The position numbers were made by a program, and so were the translations under genes. Shown here in pieces: positions 9,454 to 18,546 of a stretch of DNA of 59,167 nucleotides (its first letter is position 1; every line of letters starts with the position of its first letter). The stretch is taken from the NCBI GenBank assembly GCA_947630965.1, contig CANRJO010000006.1, positions 1 to 59,167 of the forward strand, read 5' to 3'. The notes under the pieces are model-generated. The model ran no database searches and was not told where the DNA came from. It was given only the letters and a program-made list of their open reading frames with translations. Origin of the DNA: an uncultured Alphaproteobacteria bacterium. Its GTDB lineage: Bacteria; Pseudomonadota; Alphaproteobacteria; RF32; CAG-239.

Positions 9454-9951
9454 TTACTTACGGTTGGTTTTATAAACGGTTTTACCAAGGGTGATGTATT
9501 CTTTTAAGACGTTCACACCTTCTTCAACGGCAATGTTGCCTTCAACGTGAATGCCGCGGTTTTCAAATTCGCGGTGCCAGTTGGGTTTAAAGCCTTCGTC
9601 AAAGCCTGTAATTTCTTCTACTTTTTCAGAGGGTACGCCATAATAAACCGCCTTCATGCCAGACCACAAAATGCCCCCTAAACACATCATGCAGGGTTCG
9701 GAAGTGACATAAAGGCTTAAGTTATAAGCGGATAAATCATAAGTATTAAAGTGTTTTTCGGCGGCTTTGATGGCGTTCATTTCCGCATGGCAATGGCTGC
9801 AATTTTCTTTTAAGACGCTGTTTGCTTCTTTAGCAATCAGGTTGCCTTTATCATCATATATAGCGGCTAAAAATGGGCCGGCGCCTTTATGAATGCGATC
9901 ATGCAGTTCTTTTTGCAAGTCAGAGATAATTTCTTGAGCTGTTTTAAGCAT
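9454..9951 (-). CDS. nucleoside/guanine deaminase-like protein (CDA fold)
   Basis: 165 residues. The zinc site of cytidine-deaminase-fold enzymes is complete: HAE at 55-57 (E57 as proton shuttle) and PCMMC with C87 and C90. The C-terminal part (GVPSEKVEEITGFDEGFKPNW) recalls guanine deaminases of the GuaD type rather than TadA, and the length fits. The likely reaction is hydrolytic deamination of a purine base in the cytosol. The exact substrate is inference. Start ATG 9951 follows AAAGGGAAAAT. Confidence 0.82.
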   Translation of the reverse strand: MLKTAQEIISDLQKELHDRIHKGAGPFLAAIYDDKGNLIAKEANSVLKENCSHCHAEMNAIKAAEKHFNTYDLSAYNLSLYVTSEPCMMCLGGILWSGMKAVYYGVPSEKVEEITGFDEGFKPNWHREFENRGIHVEGNIAVEEGVNVLKEYITLGKTVYKTNRK

Positions 9952-10008
9952 ATTTTCCCTTTCGAAAAGTCAGAATATGCCTTAAAAGTTAAAATTTTTA
10001 TAATAATA

Positions 10009-10033
10009 AACCGCCCATTTGAACAGGGCGGTT
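10009..10033 (-). terminator. terminator of the Ser/Arg-rich small gene
   Basis: AACCGCCC and GGGCGGTT arms around a 9-base loop, followed on the minus strand by a T-rich stretch. It may also act on the plus strand. Confidence 0.6.
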
Positions 10034-10047
10034 TTCTAAGAAAAAAA

Positions 10048-10185
10048 CTATTTGCTGCTGCTTGAACGGCTTCTTTTCTTTTCCGAAGATCTTGAATCGG
10101 AAGATCTTGAAGAATCGTTTTTACGTGTTGAGCCGGAGCTTCTTGTGGAAGCAGCAGATTTGCTAGATTCTGAACTGGAAGTCAT
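10048..10185 (-). CDS. 45-residue Ser/Arg/Lys-rich basic protein
   Basis: Too short for usual gene calling. ATG 10185 has an excellent site (GAGGAGAAAAAAC before it) and a terminator follows the stop. The product is low-complexity: 23 of 45 residues are Ser, with repeated SSRSSDSRSS-like units and a basic tail ending KKRSRSSSSK. It resembles RS-type or nucleoid-binding tails, as in small histone-like or DPS-tail peptides, but no family is recognised. A disordered nucleic-acid-binding role is inference. The opposite-strand frame here (10052-10291) is its shadow. Confidence 0.6.
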   Translation of the reverse strand: MTSSSESSKSAASTRSSGSTRKNDSSRSSDSRSSEKKRSRSSSSK

Positions 10186-10369
10186 GTTTTTTCTCCTCTA
10201 TATTTGTTACATTTGCTTACAAAGCACACAAAATATAGCTTTGAAGTGGCGTGAAACAATCTGTTCCTTAGTCCATAAACCAAAAGCATAAAGATGTTGA
10301 CATTTTGTCAAATTTGTGATAAAGGACTTATGTAAAAAAATTTTTGTGTCTATTTTAAAATTTACTATT

Positions 10370-11743
10370 ATGAACGAAAATGAACTTAACAAACGTTTGG
10401 CGCAAGACGCTGAAACGTGGAATGCCCGTCAAGATGAAATGAAAAAACATCTTGAGATCATGGAAAAACTCGATAAGCTTTGTGTCAAAACTGAACGCTA
10501 TGAAGATTCTGAAGGTCCTTTTTGGGCTCAGGATATTTGCGGGGAGGATGTCCAATTTTTCTGTGATGTTGTTCGCCGCGGACGTCATGATGAAATTTTA
10601 TTTCTGATTGAGCGTTATCGTCATATCTATCAAGACTGCAAATATGTCGCATATGTGCCAGATGAAGTGCAATCTTTGCTCGTGGAACGGAATGATCCGG
10701 AGGAGATTAAGGCTTTTATGGCTATGTATGGTTTTTGCGTGTCGGCACAAGATGTTATGTTTGACAATTGGGATCATCAACAGCTTGTCTCTTATGCGCA
10801 AAAGCATGGCTTTTGTGAAAAATGGCAGGTTTACATTTTTAACAATTGGCCAGAGGCGGAAGTACGAGCTTATTGCCTGCGACATGGCTTGAGCCTTGAA
10901 GCATGGAAACTGCTCCTGAAACGCGGGTGGCATGAAGAGATTATGACTCAAATCCAAGTTCACAGATTCTTCGAAGATTTGTACGGTGCTTTGGTTGAGC
11001 GTGGCGACCATGATGAAATCATGGCGGCTTTGGACAAGCGTCTGTACAAACAACTGAGCCCTGAATGCCAAGAGGCTTTGTGGGTGCGCTCTAATGACGA
11101 AGAATTGGCGTCCTTGATGAAGGCTTGTCAGCTTTGCAACAGTCTTTTGGAGCGTATGCTTGGCAACTTGAATGATCCGGCTACTCAGTCGATGTTCGAA
11201 ATGTATAGCGAAGAAAATAGGGAGGGGCTACCGGAAGCGTATCAAACGCGGTTTCTTCAAACGGCGGATCACGAGCTTTTCATGTTTTACATTTCATATC
11301 ACGGGTTTTACGAATCTCAGCACAAGTGTTTGTTGGCGAGTCGAACAGCTGAGGAGGTGAGAGGTTATCTTGAAAGGCATCGCTTTTTAAGTGATGAAGC
11401 CGAGAAAATCTTGGCACGCGAGGGCTCTATGGAAGATAAAATCTTTTATTATCAGGTGAAAGCTCATGATAAGGATGGATTTATCATTAACCTCTTAAAA
11501 ACAAGGCCCCTTGATTATGCCGCTCTGAGCTCAATCTTCCTTTCTATTGATGCGGAACGGATGATTCCATTTCCGAAGGAGGAAGAATTGATGAAGACGG
11601 GAACGCCTGAAGAGCTGAAAGCTTTTTTCGCACTTGGCAAAGCCTTGCATCGCCGCGCATTTTTAACTTTGTTTTTCCGTCAAGATAGAAAGCTTTTTGA
11701 AGCGTATTTGGAGGGAAAAGAGTATTTCTATTGTTATTGTTGA
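10370..11743 (+). CDS. protein made of ~26-residue helical repeats (copy 1)
   Basis: 457 residues from ATG 10370. The start is not marked by a clear ribosome site; a GTG at 10316 is possible but weak. From about residue 110 on, the protein is built of units near 26 residues with pattern N-D-x-x-E-E-I-x-x-Y-x-x-R-H-G-F-x-x-x-A-Q-x-x-L. Examples begin at RNDPEEIKAF, NWDHQQLVSY, NWPEAEVRAY, RGWHEEIMTQ, TADHELFMFY and SRTAEEVRGY. This predicts a two-helix solenoid for binding a partner. No signal peptide or membrane segment is seen, so it is cytosolic. A second member is at 41929-43044. Function unknown. The gene stands alone and ends at a shared terminator. Confidence 0.85.
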   Translation: MNENELNKRLAQDAETWNARQDEMKKHLEIMEKLDKLCVKTERYEDSEGPFWAQDICGEDVQFFCDVVRRGRHDEILFLIERYRHIYQDCKYVAYVPDEVQSLLVERNDPEEIKAFMAMYGFCVSAQDVMFDNWDHQQLVSYAQKHGFCEKWQVYIFNNWPEAEVRAYCLRHGLSLEAWKLLLKRGWHEEIMTQIQVHRFFEDLYGALVERGDHDEIMAALDKRLYKQLSPECQEALWVRSNDEELASLMKACQLCNSLLERMLGNLNDPATQSMFEMYSEENREGLPEAYQTRFLQTADHELFMFYISYHGFYESQHKCLLASRTAEEVRGYLERHRFLSDEAEKILAREGSMEDKIFYYQVKAHDKDGFIINLLKTRPLDYAALSSIFLSIDAERMIPFPKEEELMKTGTPEELKAFFALGKALHRRAFLTLFFRQDRKLFEAYLEGKEYFYCYC

Positions 11744-11750
11744 TGCAAAA

Positions 11751-11774
11751 AAACAGCTCCAAACGGAGCTGTTT
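11751..11774. terminator. bidirectional terminator
   Basis: AAACAGCTCC-aaac-GGAGCTGTTT with A and T tracts on both sides, between convergent genes. Confidence 0.88.
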
Positions 11775-11795
11775 TTTTTATTTGAAAGCGAAAAA

Positions 11796-12530
11796 TTATT
11801 TCAGCTTGTCAATCTCGGCTTGAATGCCATCTTGCTCAATGGTGTTGAGCGGTTTGCCATTCAAGATCAAGGAAGGAACGCCGTGGACTTGAACTTTTTC
11901 ACCCAAAGCTGCAACGCCGGCAATGACCTTTTTGACTTGTTCGGAATCGACATCTTTTTTGTATTTTTCCATGTCCAAACCATTTTGTTCAGCTAATTCG
12001 TTGATTTTTTCTTCCGTCAAACGACCTTCAAAGCCCAACATGGATTTGTACATGCCCAAGAATTTGCCTTGCAAATTAGCTGCAACGGCGGCTTGAGCTG
12101 CATATTTCGAAATCGGGGCAACAAAGGTGATGGGTTGGAAAACAACTTTGACATCCGGGTTGGCATCAACGATTGCTGCCACTGTGGGCGCTAAACGTTT
12201 GCAGTAACCACATGAGAAGTCAAAAAATTCAACCAATGTGACGTCTGCATCTTTCGGACCAACAAACGGAACTTCAGGATTGTTTTGCAACGCATCAAGA
12301 TTATCAATGAACAGACGCGCAGCTTCCTTTTCCTGATTTTCACGTTGTAATTGCTCGTACTTTTGCAAAGCATTCACAATGACTTGCGGATTTTCGCTCA
12401 AAACAGCTTCAATGCTCTTAGAATCGGCAGAACCGGCGGCGCCTTTGTTGCACTTTGTTGCGCAAACAACTGCAGTTGCTACAGAAACAACCAACGCTAA
12501 AAGAGAAATATATAAAGAATTTTTATTCAT
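11796..12530 (-). CDS. DsbA-family thiol:disulfide oxidoreductase
   Basis: 244 residues from ATG 12530, which follows AAAGGATC; an upstream TTG (12557) is rejected. An N-terminal membrane/signal segment with a following Cys region precedes an alpha-helical linker and a thioredoxin fold with insertion. The active site FSCGYCKR has C107 and C110, and the cis-proline loop HGVPSLIL is near the C-terminus. CGYC suits an oxidising or isomerising Dsb enzyme of the Com1/BdbD-like group in the periplasm. Several proteins encoded nearby (39280, 7752) are Cys-rich and exported, so they are possible clients; that is inference. Confidence 0.88.
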   Translation of the reverse strand: MNKNSLYISLLALVVSVATAVVCATKCNKGAAGSADSKSIEAVLSENPQVIVNALQKYEQLQRENQEKEAARLFIDNLDALQNNPEVPFVGPKDADVTLVEFFDFSCGYCKRLAPTVAAIVDANPDVKVVFQPITFVAPISKYAAQAAVAANLQGKFLGMYKSMLGFEGRLTEEKINELAEQNGLDMEKYKKDVDSEQVKKVIAGVAALGEKVQVHGVPSLILNGKPLNTIEQDGIQAEIDKLK

Positions 12531-12658
12531 TTTAAGATCCTTTAAATAATTGTACAATTAAAACGCTACATAATCTAATTGATTATTTTGCCGTTTACAA
12601 GAATAAAATTATTGTGTATGTTAATAATCAGTATGTATAAATCAAAGAAAGGGTTAAA

Positions 12659-13318
12659 ATGTTTCACGTAAAGCTCTCTTTATTCTCTCAAACCAAACAG
12701 TTAGAGCAAAAAATTGATGCAATGCTTGATAAAATTATCGAAGCTGCCATGGTGTTTAAAAAAGCAAGCGATGTTTTTCTTAAAGAAAAGCGCAGTACCA
12801 CGTATCGCAAGCTTAGCAAGGAAATTAAGACAATCGAGCATGATGCCGACGGGCTTCGCCGAGAAATTGAGAATCGACTCTATACCCAAAACCTTATTCC
12901 GGATTTTCGAGGCAATATTTTGGAGCTTGTGGAAAATTTGGATAAAGTGATTAATGAATTTGATGACGTGGCACATAAATTTTATATCGAGCAGCCGGAA
13001 ATTGATCCAAGATATCATGAGCGGTTTCGCGAACTTGTCGGGCAGGTGTGCGAATGTGCCGAAAATTTGGCGATGGCAGCACGCGCCTTCTTCCGCGATT
13101 TGCCCGCCGTGCGCGATTATGCCAAAAAAGTTTATTGGTTGGAGCATGAGAGCGATAAAACCACGGCAGCGCTCAAAGAAGCCGTCTTTGATTCGGATTT
13201 GGAATTGGCCCATAAATTGCAGTTAGAATCGTTTTTAAGCGAGGTTGCCGATATTGCAGATTTGGCGGAAAACTGCATTGATCAGCTTTTGATTTATGTT
13301 ATTAAGAGAGATATTTGA
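12659..13318 (+). CDS. DUF47 (PhoU-like) Pit accessory protein
   Basis: 219 residues, almost all alpha-helical. The repeated acidic pattern (IEHDADGLRREIENRLY and LEHESDKTTAALKEAVF) gives the E/D-rich metal sites of the PhoU/DUF47 three-helix-bundle family. Such proteins sit beside Pit transporters and modulate phosphate uptake. The stop TGA shares one base with the ATG of the Pit gene, so the two are translationally coupled. Confidence 0.92.
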   Translation: MFHVKLSLFSQTKQLEQKIDAMLDKIIEAAMVFKKASDVFLKEKRSTTYRKLSKEIKTIEHDADGLRREIENRLYTQNLIPDFRGNILELVENLDKVINEFDDVAHKFYIEQPEIDPRYHERFRELVGQVCECAENLAMAARAFFRDLPAVRDYAKKVYWLEHESDKTTAALKEAVFDSDLELAHKLQLESFLSEVADIADLAENCIDQLLIYVIKRDI

Positions 13319-14373
13319 TGGATTTGACTTTTCTGTTCTTTTTAAGCAGTGGCTTGTTTTTAGGGTGGTCGTTGGGCGCTAATGATGCTTCCAATATTTT
13401 CGGTACGGCCGTCGGGACAAAAATGCTGAAATTTCGCACCGCCGCCGTTATTGCTTCATTTTTCGTGGTGTTAGGCGCTGTTTATGGTGGCGCGGGCGGC
13501 TCGGCAACGTTAAACAGGTTAGGGCATGTTAATGCGCTTGCCGGCGCCTTTATGGTGGCTCTTGCCGCGGCTCTTTCTGTTTACTGGATGGCAAGGCTTC
13601 GGATTACGGTTTCAACCTCGCAGGCGATTGTTGGCGCGATTGTCGGTTGGAATCTGTATGGCGGGCGCGCCACAGATATGTCTGTTTTGGGGCAAATTGT
13701 TTCAACGTGGGTGATTTGCCCTGTTTTAAGTGGTGTTGTGGCTGTTGTTTTGTATTTCTTAATGCGCAAACTGTTTCGTATTTGGCATGTTCATCTTTTG
13801 CGCCAAGATGCATATATTCGCCGCGCTCTGATTGTGACGGGCGCGCTTTGTGCTTATGCCTTGGGGGCAAATAATATTGCGAATGTGGTTGGCGTATTTG
13901 CCGATTCTGCGCCGTTTGAGCCGGTTCACTTTGGAAAATTGTTTGAATGGAGCGGTCAGCAGGTTTTGTTTTTCTTGGGCGCGCTTGCTATTTGCGTTGG
14001 TGTTTTTACATATTCGCATAAGGTGATGATGACAGTTGGCAATAACTTAATGAAAATGTCGCCCCGCGCGGCTTTGGTGGTGGTTTTGGCACAAGCAATC
14101 GTGCTTTTTATCTTTTCTTCGCAGGCTCTTAATGCTTGGCTTGGCGCGCATCGGTTGCCGCTTATTCCTTTGGTGCCGGTTTCCAGTACACAGTCGGTGA
14201 TTGGGGCGATTTTGGGAATCGGGCTCTTAAAGGGCGGGCGCGGTATAAACTGGAATATCGGCGGGCAGATTGTTTTGGGTTGGCTCATCACGCCTTTGGC
14301 GGCGCTCGTCCTCTGCTTTGTTGGGCTTTTCTTTATGGAAAACGTGTTCCAACAAACCGTCCTTATTATGTAA
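13318..14373 (+). CDS. pit: PiT-family inorganic phosphate transporter
   Basis: 351 residues from ATG 13318 (TGATG overlap with the DUF47 gene). The two signature PiT repeats are present: GANDASNIFGTAVGTKML near residues 22-39 and GANNIANVVG near 182-191. About ten membrane segments follow the inverted-repeat topology. It moves phosphate, probably as a metal-phosphate complex with H+ (or Na+), across the inner membrane. It is shorter than E. coli PitA and lacks a long central loop, as is usual when DUF47 is a partner. Confidence 0.92.
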   Translation: MDLTFLFFLSSGLFLGWSLGANDASNIFGTAVGTKMLKFRTAAVIASFFVVLGAVYGGAGGSATLNRLGHVNALAGAFMVALAAALSVYWMARLRITVSTSQAIVGAIVGWNLYGGRATDMSVLGQIVSTWVICPVLSGVVAVVLYFLMRKLFRIWHVHLLRQDAYIRRALIVTGALCAYALGANNIANVVGVFADSAPFEPVHFGKLFEWSGQQVLFFLGALAICVGVFTYSHKVMMTVGNNLMKMSPRAALVVVLAQAIVLFIFSSQALNAWLGAHRLPLIPLVPVSSTQSVIGAILGIGLLKGGRGINWNIGGQIVLGWLITPLAALVLCFVGLFFMENVFQQTVLIM

Positions 14374-14390
14374 TTTTTGTTATTTTGTGC

Positions 14391-14418
14391 TTGCCATTTG
14401 TGAAAATCGGGTTAAAAT
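14391..14418 (+). promoter_or_regulatory. sigma-70-type promoter of metG operon
   Basis: TTGCCA, 16 bases, TAAAAT, about 30 bases before the metG start. Confidence 0.55.
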
Positions 14419-14450
14419 CAGCTCATTAAGCATAAGGAGAAGAAATAAAA

Positions 14451-16157
14451 ATGTCAAAAGTTCTGATTACGTCTGCACTTCCGTATATTAACGGCATTCC
14501 ACACCTTGGGCATATGGTCGGGTGTTTGTTGCCTTCTGATGTGTATGCGCGCTATATGCGTATGCAGGGGCAAAATGTGCTTTATATTGTCGGAACTGAT
14601 GAGCATGGTACAACGTCCGAAGTTGGCGCTTTAAAAGCCGGTATGGATGTTGAAACTTATTGCGATATGAACCATGCTAGGCATCTTAAAACTTATCAGG
14701 ATTTTTTGCTTTCGTTTGATTATTTCGGGCGCACGTCTTCCGAACAAAACAAAGAAATGACGTATCATATTTTTAAAAAGCTTGATGAAAATGGCTATAT
14801 TGAAGAACGCACTGTGAAACAGATTTATTCGCTTGATGATCAGATGTTTCTGGCTGATCGCTATATTACCGGTACTTGCCCGCATTGCGGATATGATAAG
14901 GCTCGCGGTGATCAATGCGAAAATTGTACCAAAGTTTTGGAGCCGACCGAGCTTTTGAATGCGCGGAGCACGATTTCGGGTTCGCAAAATTTGGAAGTGC
15001 GTGAAACAAAGCATTTATTTTTAAATCTGCCCAAAGTTGAGCCTAAACTTCGCGAATGGCTTAAAAGTAAAGAGCCTTTCTGGCCGGAAGTGGCTTATTC
15101 CATTGCGCAAAAATGGCTTAAAGAAGGCTTGCAACCCCGTTGCATCACGCGCGATTTGAAATGGGGTTTCCCTGTGCCGAAAGCGGGTTTTGAAAATAAA
15201 GTGTTTTATGTGTGGTTTGATGCGCCGATTGGTTATATTGGCATTACCAAGCAATGGGCTGATGAAGATCCAGAAAATCGCGATTGGAAAGATTGGTGGA
15301 TGGGCGTTTCCGATGTGCGGCATGTGGAGTTTATGGGCAAAGACAACGTACCTTACCACTCCATTACATTTCCCGCCACTCTGTTAGGGACGGGCGAGCC
15401 GTGGACACAGGTGGATTATCTGAAAGGTTGCAGTTATCTGACCTATGAGGGCGGTAAGTTTTCAAAGTCTGAGAACAGGGGAATTTTTGCCGAAGATGCC
15501 GTGAAAGAATTTCCGGCCGATTATTGGCGCTATTGGCTGATGAGCAACATTCCCGAGGCTTCTGATTCTAGTTTTACGTTTGATTTGTTTGCCGCGGTTG
15601 TGAATAAGGATTTGAACGGCGTGTTGGGGAATTTTGTTTCCCGTGTGTTGAAAATGACTGCTTCCAAGATTGGCACTTTTGTACCGGCACGTGGGGCGGA
15701 TACGCCTTTAGAAACAACTTTGAAGCAAAACCTCAAAGCACGCGTGGCGGCTTATTTCAAATATATGGATGCGATGGAGTTTCGCAAGGCGTTAAATGAA
15801 TTGCGTGCTATATGGGTGGAAGGCAATAACTACATTTCTGATGCCGAGCCGTGGACAGTTATTAAAGAGGATGCCGCGCGGGCAGGGGCTATTTTGAATG
15901 TGTGTATTAACCTCATCCGTCTTTTTGCCGTTTTGAGCGCGCCTGTTATGCCGCAGACGGTGGAGGCTATGCTGAATCGCCTTGGCTTAAAGCTTTCGGA
16001 TATGCCGTCTTTGAAGGATTTTGACGTTGAAAAAGAGCTTTCGGTCTTGAAAGAAGGCGCGCCGTTTGAGGTCGGCGAACCGCTGTTTGAGCGTATTACA
16101 CCTGAACGTTTAGAAGAATTGAAACAAAAGTACGGGGGTGAAAAACATGGAGCTTGA
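14451..16157 (+). CDS. metG: methionyl-tRNA synthetase
   Basis: 568 residues. Class I synthetase with HLGH at 18-21 and KFSKS (KMSKS loop) at about residue 337. The connective domain carries a four-Cys zinc knuckle (CPHCGYDKARGDQCENC). The length lacks the C-terminal tRNA-binding (Trbp111-like) domain that some MetRS carry. Start ATG 14451 follows AAGGAGA. It opens a plus-strand operon: the next gene starts 11 bases before its stop. Confidence 0.97.
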   Translation: MSKVLITSALPYINGIPHLGHMVGCLLPSDVYARYMRMQGQNVLYIVGTDEHGTTSEVGALKAGMDVETYCDMNHARHLKTYQDFLLSFDYFGRTSSEQNKEMTYHIFKKLDENGYIEERTVKQIYSLDDQMFLADRYITGTCPHCGYDKARGDQCENCTKVLEPTELLNARSTISGSQNLEVRETKHLFLNLPKVEPKLREWLKSKEPFWPEVAYSIAQKWLKEGLQPRCITRDLKWGFPVPKAGFENKVFYVWFDAPIGYIGITKQWADEDPENRDWKDWWMGVSDVRHVEFMGKDNVPYHSITFPATLLGTGEPWTQVDYLKGCSYLTYEGGKFSKSENRGIFAEDAVKEFPADYWRYWLMSNIPEASDSSFTFDLFAAVVNKDLNGVLGNFVSRVLKMTASKIGTFVPARGADTPLETTLKQNLKARVAAYFKYMDAMEFRKALNELRAIWVEGNNYISDAEPWTVIKEDAARAGAILNVCINLIRLFAVLSAPVMPQTVEAMLNRLGLKLSDMPSLKDFDVEKELSVLKEGAPFEVGEPLFERITPERLEELKQKYGGEKHGA

Positions 16158-17091
16158 TCGGCTGAAGGACATTAAAATCCACGGTATGGCTAAGTTTTTT
16201 CATTGGATTTTTATGACTCTGACTTATCCGTTGCGTCATCCGTTTCGGTTTATCATTTTTCTTTTAGCTATTGCTTTGGCGCTCCTTGCCGTTCCGCTTG
16301 CGCAACATGTGCCGTTAAAAAATACGCTTTCATGGTATTTTTCGCAAAATCAAAATATTTCGGTGGAGCCTCACCATAAAAAAGGCTTGCCACAGCCAAA
16401 AGTTTTACATCCGTCTCAAAGAAAGACGCATGTCTCAACTGCTGAAATTTTGCCTTTATCTGAATTGTCTGCACCTGAGCCAAAGCAATATCAGCTCATG
16501 AAAGTTCCTTCAAAATGGTTGGAAAAAAAGGACGAGAAAGAACAAAAAAGTCCGATTGAGGAAGAACAACAAGCTTTGTCGGCGCATGAAGAGGAGGCAC
16601 TTCCTGAGGCAAGTCATGAGGTTTCTCTACCACCTGAGGAGCCTGCTAAAATACTTCAAGAGTCTGAGCAATCGGTTAAAATAGATCAAGAACTTGAGCG
16701 ACCCGCGGAAGTTGTCTCGGATCTTGCGCCTTTGACAGAAGAAGTGCAAGAGCCTGAAGATATACCTGCTTACCGTAAAGATGAAGATTTGCCGCTTGTC
16801 TATGAAGATCAGCCCCAACGCATTAAGGGTAAAGTGATGATTTTTTCACCTAATGAGATCACGGTTGGTAAAACGTACCTTATTCTCTATGGCATCTATA
16901 CCAATCCCCAGAAATATGATGTGAAGGCTGCCGAAAAATATTTGACCAAATTGGTTCGCGGAAAAACAGTGGAATGCGATTTGGTGGCTTATACTTACCA
17001 GAATTTGCCGACAGGTGTTTGCTATGTGAATGGGCAAAGTCTGAACCGGAAATTGGTTGATGCGGGGTTTGCTGATAATGTGGCTTTGTAG
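16147..17091 (+). CDS. membrane-anchored protein with C-terminal SNase-like domain
   Basis: 314 residues from ATG 16147, after GGGGGTG; the start lies inside the end of metG. A single membrane segment (about residues 27-50, FIIFLLAIALALLAVP) is followed by ~150 residues rich in Pro, Glu and Lys (disordered), then a domain of about 90 residues. Its end, GKTVECDLVAY...GVCYVNGQSLNRKLVDAGFA, follows the staphylococcal nuclease-like pattern (G-x-x-V-x-C ... G ... V-N-G-x-x-L-N-x-x-L-V-x-x-G-x-A). The catalytic Arg/Glu set of active TNase is not evident, so binding rather than cleavage is likely. The cotranscription with metG and trkH is odd and may not reflect function. Confidence 0.72.
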   Translation: MELDRLKDIKIHGMAKFFHWIFMTLTYPLRHPFRFIIFLLAIALALLAVPLAQHVPLKNTLSWYFSQNQNISVEPHHKKGLPQPKVLHPSQRKTHVSTAEILPLSELSAPEPKQYQLMKVPSKWLEKKDEKEQKSPIEEEQQALSAHEEEALPEASHEVSLPPEEPAKILQESEQSVKIDQELERPAEVVSDLAPLTEEVQEPEDIPAYRKDEDLPLVYEDQPQRIKGKVMIFSPNEITVGKTYLILYGIYTNPQKYDVKAAEKYLTKLVRGKTVECDLVAYTYQNLPTGVCYVNGQSLNRKLVDAGFADNVAL

Positions 17092-17100
17092 GAGCAAAAA

Positions 17101-18546
17101 ATGTGGCGTCCTGTTCTTTTAATTAACGGTTGCGTGCTTTCCTTTTTGGGTTTGGGTATGCTTTTCCCCGCCTTGATGGATATGTACGATGAACGCGCTG
17201 ATTGGTCGCCATTTTTGACATCAGCGCTCTTGACGCTTGCTGTCGGGTCTTTGCTTTTTTTACTTAATCGACACATTGAAGTTGGTAAAATTTCGCTTCG
17301 GCAAGGGTATCTTTCCACGCTCTTGAGTTGGGTTTTGGTGGCAATCTTTGCGGCGTTTCCTTTTTATTTAAGCGGTGTTTTTCAAGATTTGCCTTCCGCG
17401 TTGTTTGAAAGTTTTTCAGGTGTTACCGGCACAGGCGCCACAGTTTTGAAAGATGTTGAAAGTCAGGCGCGGTCTATCTTGCTTTGGCGCTCCATGCTCA
17501 ATGGTATGGGTGGTATTGGTGTGGTGGTTTTTGCTGTGGCGGTTTTGCCGTTTTTGGGCATTGGCGGTATGCAGATTTTTCAGCATGAAAATACAGATCC
17601 CGGTGATAAATTTATGCCGCATTTTGTGGATATGGTGCAATGGATTATCGGCATTTATCTTGCACTCACGCTTTTATGCGCGCTTCTTTTGATGCTTTGC
17701 GGCATGGGGCGTTTTGATGCCTTAAATCATGCTCTAACAGCGGTGGCGACAGGCGGTTTTTCCACCAAAAATGCTTCTGTGGCGGCCTTTAATAGTGTTT
17801 CGGTTGAATTGGTGCTCTCGGTCTTTATGCTTTTAGGCGCGTTGCCGATGACGTTTTATATCTTGCTTATTCGTCATCAGCCGATTGATTCTTTGCGCTT
17901 CGGGCAAGTGAAATCATTTTTGACTATTGTTGTTTTTTTGGCGGCAGCTGTGGCACTTTGGCTTCATTTTCATAATGGCGTGCATATTTTTGATGCCGTG
18001 CGTGAAAGTTGGTTTAATATTGTTTCTGTGATTACTTCCACGGGCTATGCCTCTACCGATTATCTCAACTGGGGTGTTGGGGCAGGGGTGTTCTTTGCGC
18101 TTTTGGCTTTTCATGGCGGCTGTGTCGGTTCTACAACAGGTGGCGTGAAGGTTATGCGTTGGGAGGTTTTATGGTCGTATTTTCACAAAACTTTTTTAAC
18201 AGCCATTGAACCGAACCGGATTGTTCCTGTCAAAGTTGGTGGCGCCGTTGTCTCGGATAGTATTGTTTCTTCCGTTTTTGTGTTTGTTTCGCTCTTTGTT
18301 GTTTCGGCGGCGGGGGCGGCGCTTTGCCTTGGCTTATCGGGGTATGATTTTGCCACTTCGCTTTCAACGGCAACAGCGATGATCACAAACACAGGTCCCG
18401 GGTTTATTTCCGAAACAGGTCCGATGGGCTCTTATGCGCTTCTCTCATCAACAGCTAAACTTTTGATGTGCTTTGTGATGCTTTTGGGACGTTTGGAAAT
18501 TTTGACCGTTTTGGTTGTTTTTAGCCGCGCTTTTTGGAAGGATTAA
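17101..18546 (+). CDS. trkH: Trk-type K+ uptake protein, TrkH/KtrB family
   Basis: 481 residues, polytopic. All four pore-loop signatures are visible: SGVTGTGATVL (about 109-119), AVATGGFSTKN (about 217), ITSTGYAST (about 316) and TNTGPGFISETGP (about 430). Each holds the selectivity-filter glycine. With a TrkA-type regulator (not in this window) it takes up K+ at the inner membrane. It starts 9 bases after the SNase-like gene and its stop overlaps the stop of the opposing RHH gene. Confidence 0.93.
   Translation: MWRPVLLINGCVLSFLGLGMLFPALMDMYDERADWSPFLTSALLTLAVGSLLFLLNRHIEVGKISLRQGYLSTLLSWVLVAIFAAFPFYLSGVFQDLPSALFESFSGVTGTGATVLKDVESQARSILLWRSMLNGMGGIGVVVFAVAVLPFLGIGGMQIFQHENTDPGDKFMPHFVDMVQWIIGIYLALTLLCALLLMLCGMGRFDALNHALTAVATGGFSTKNASVAAFNSVSVELVLSVFMLLGALPMTFYILLIRHQPIDSLRFGQVKSFLTIVVFLAAAVALWLHFHNGVHIFDAVRESWFNIVSVITSTGYASTDYLNWGVGAGVFFALLAFHGGCVGSTTGGVKVMRWEVLWSYFHKTFLTAIEPNRIVPVKVGGAVVSDSIVSSVFVFVSLFVVSAAGAALCLGLSGYDFATSLSTATAMITNTGPGFISETGPMGSYALLSSTAKLLMCFVMLLGRLEILTVLVVFSRAFWKD

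Noticed and set aside
10052-10291. 79-codon plus-strand frame rich in Glu and Leu
   Set aside because: It is antisense to the Ser/Arg-rich small gene, whose ribosome site and terminator are far better.
12701-13213. 170-codon minus-strand frame inside the DUF47 gene
   Set aside because: Shadow of a well-identified gene; no ribosome site and no family likeness.
16147-17091. Active thermonuclease
   Set aside because: The SNase-like end keeps the fold pattern but the catalytic residues are not visible.
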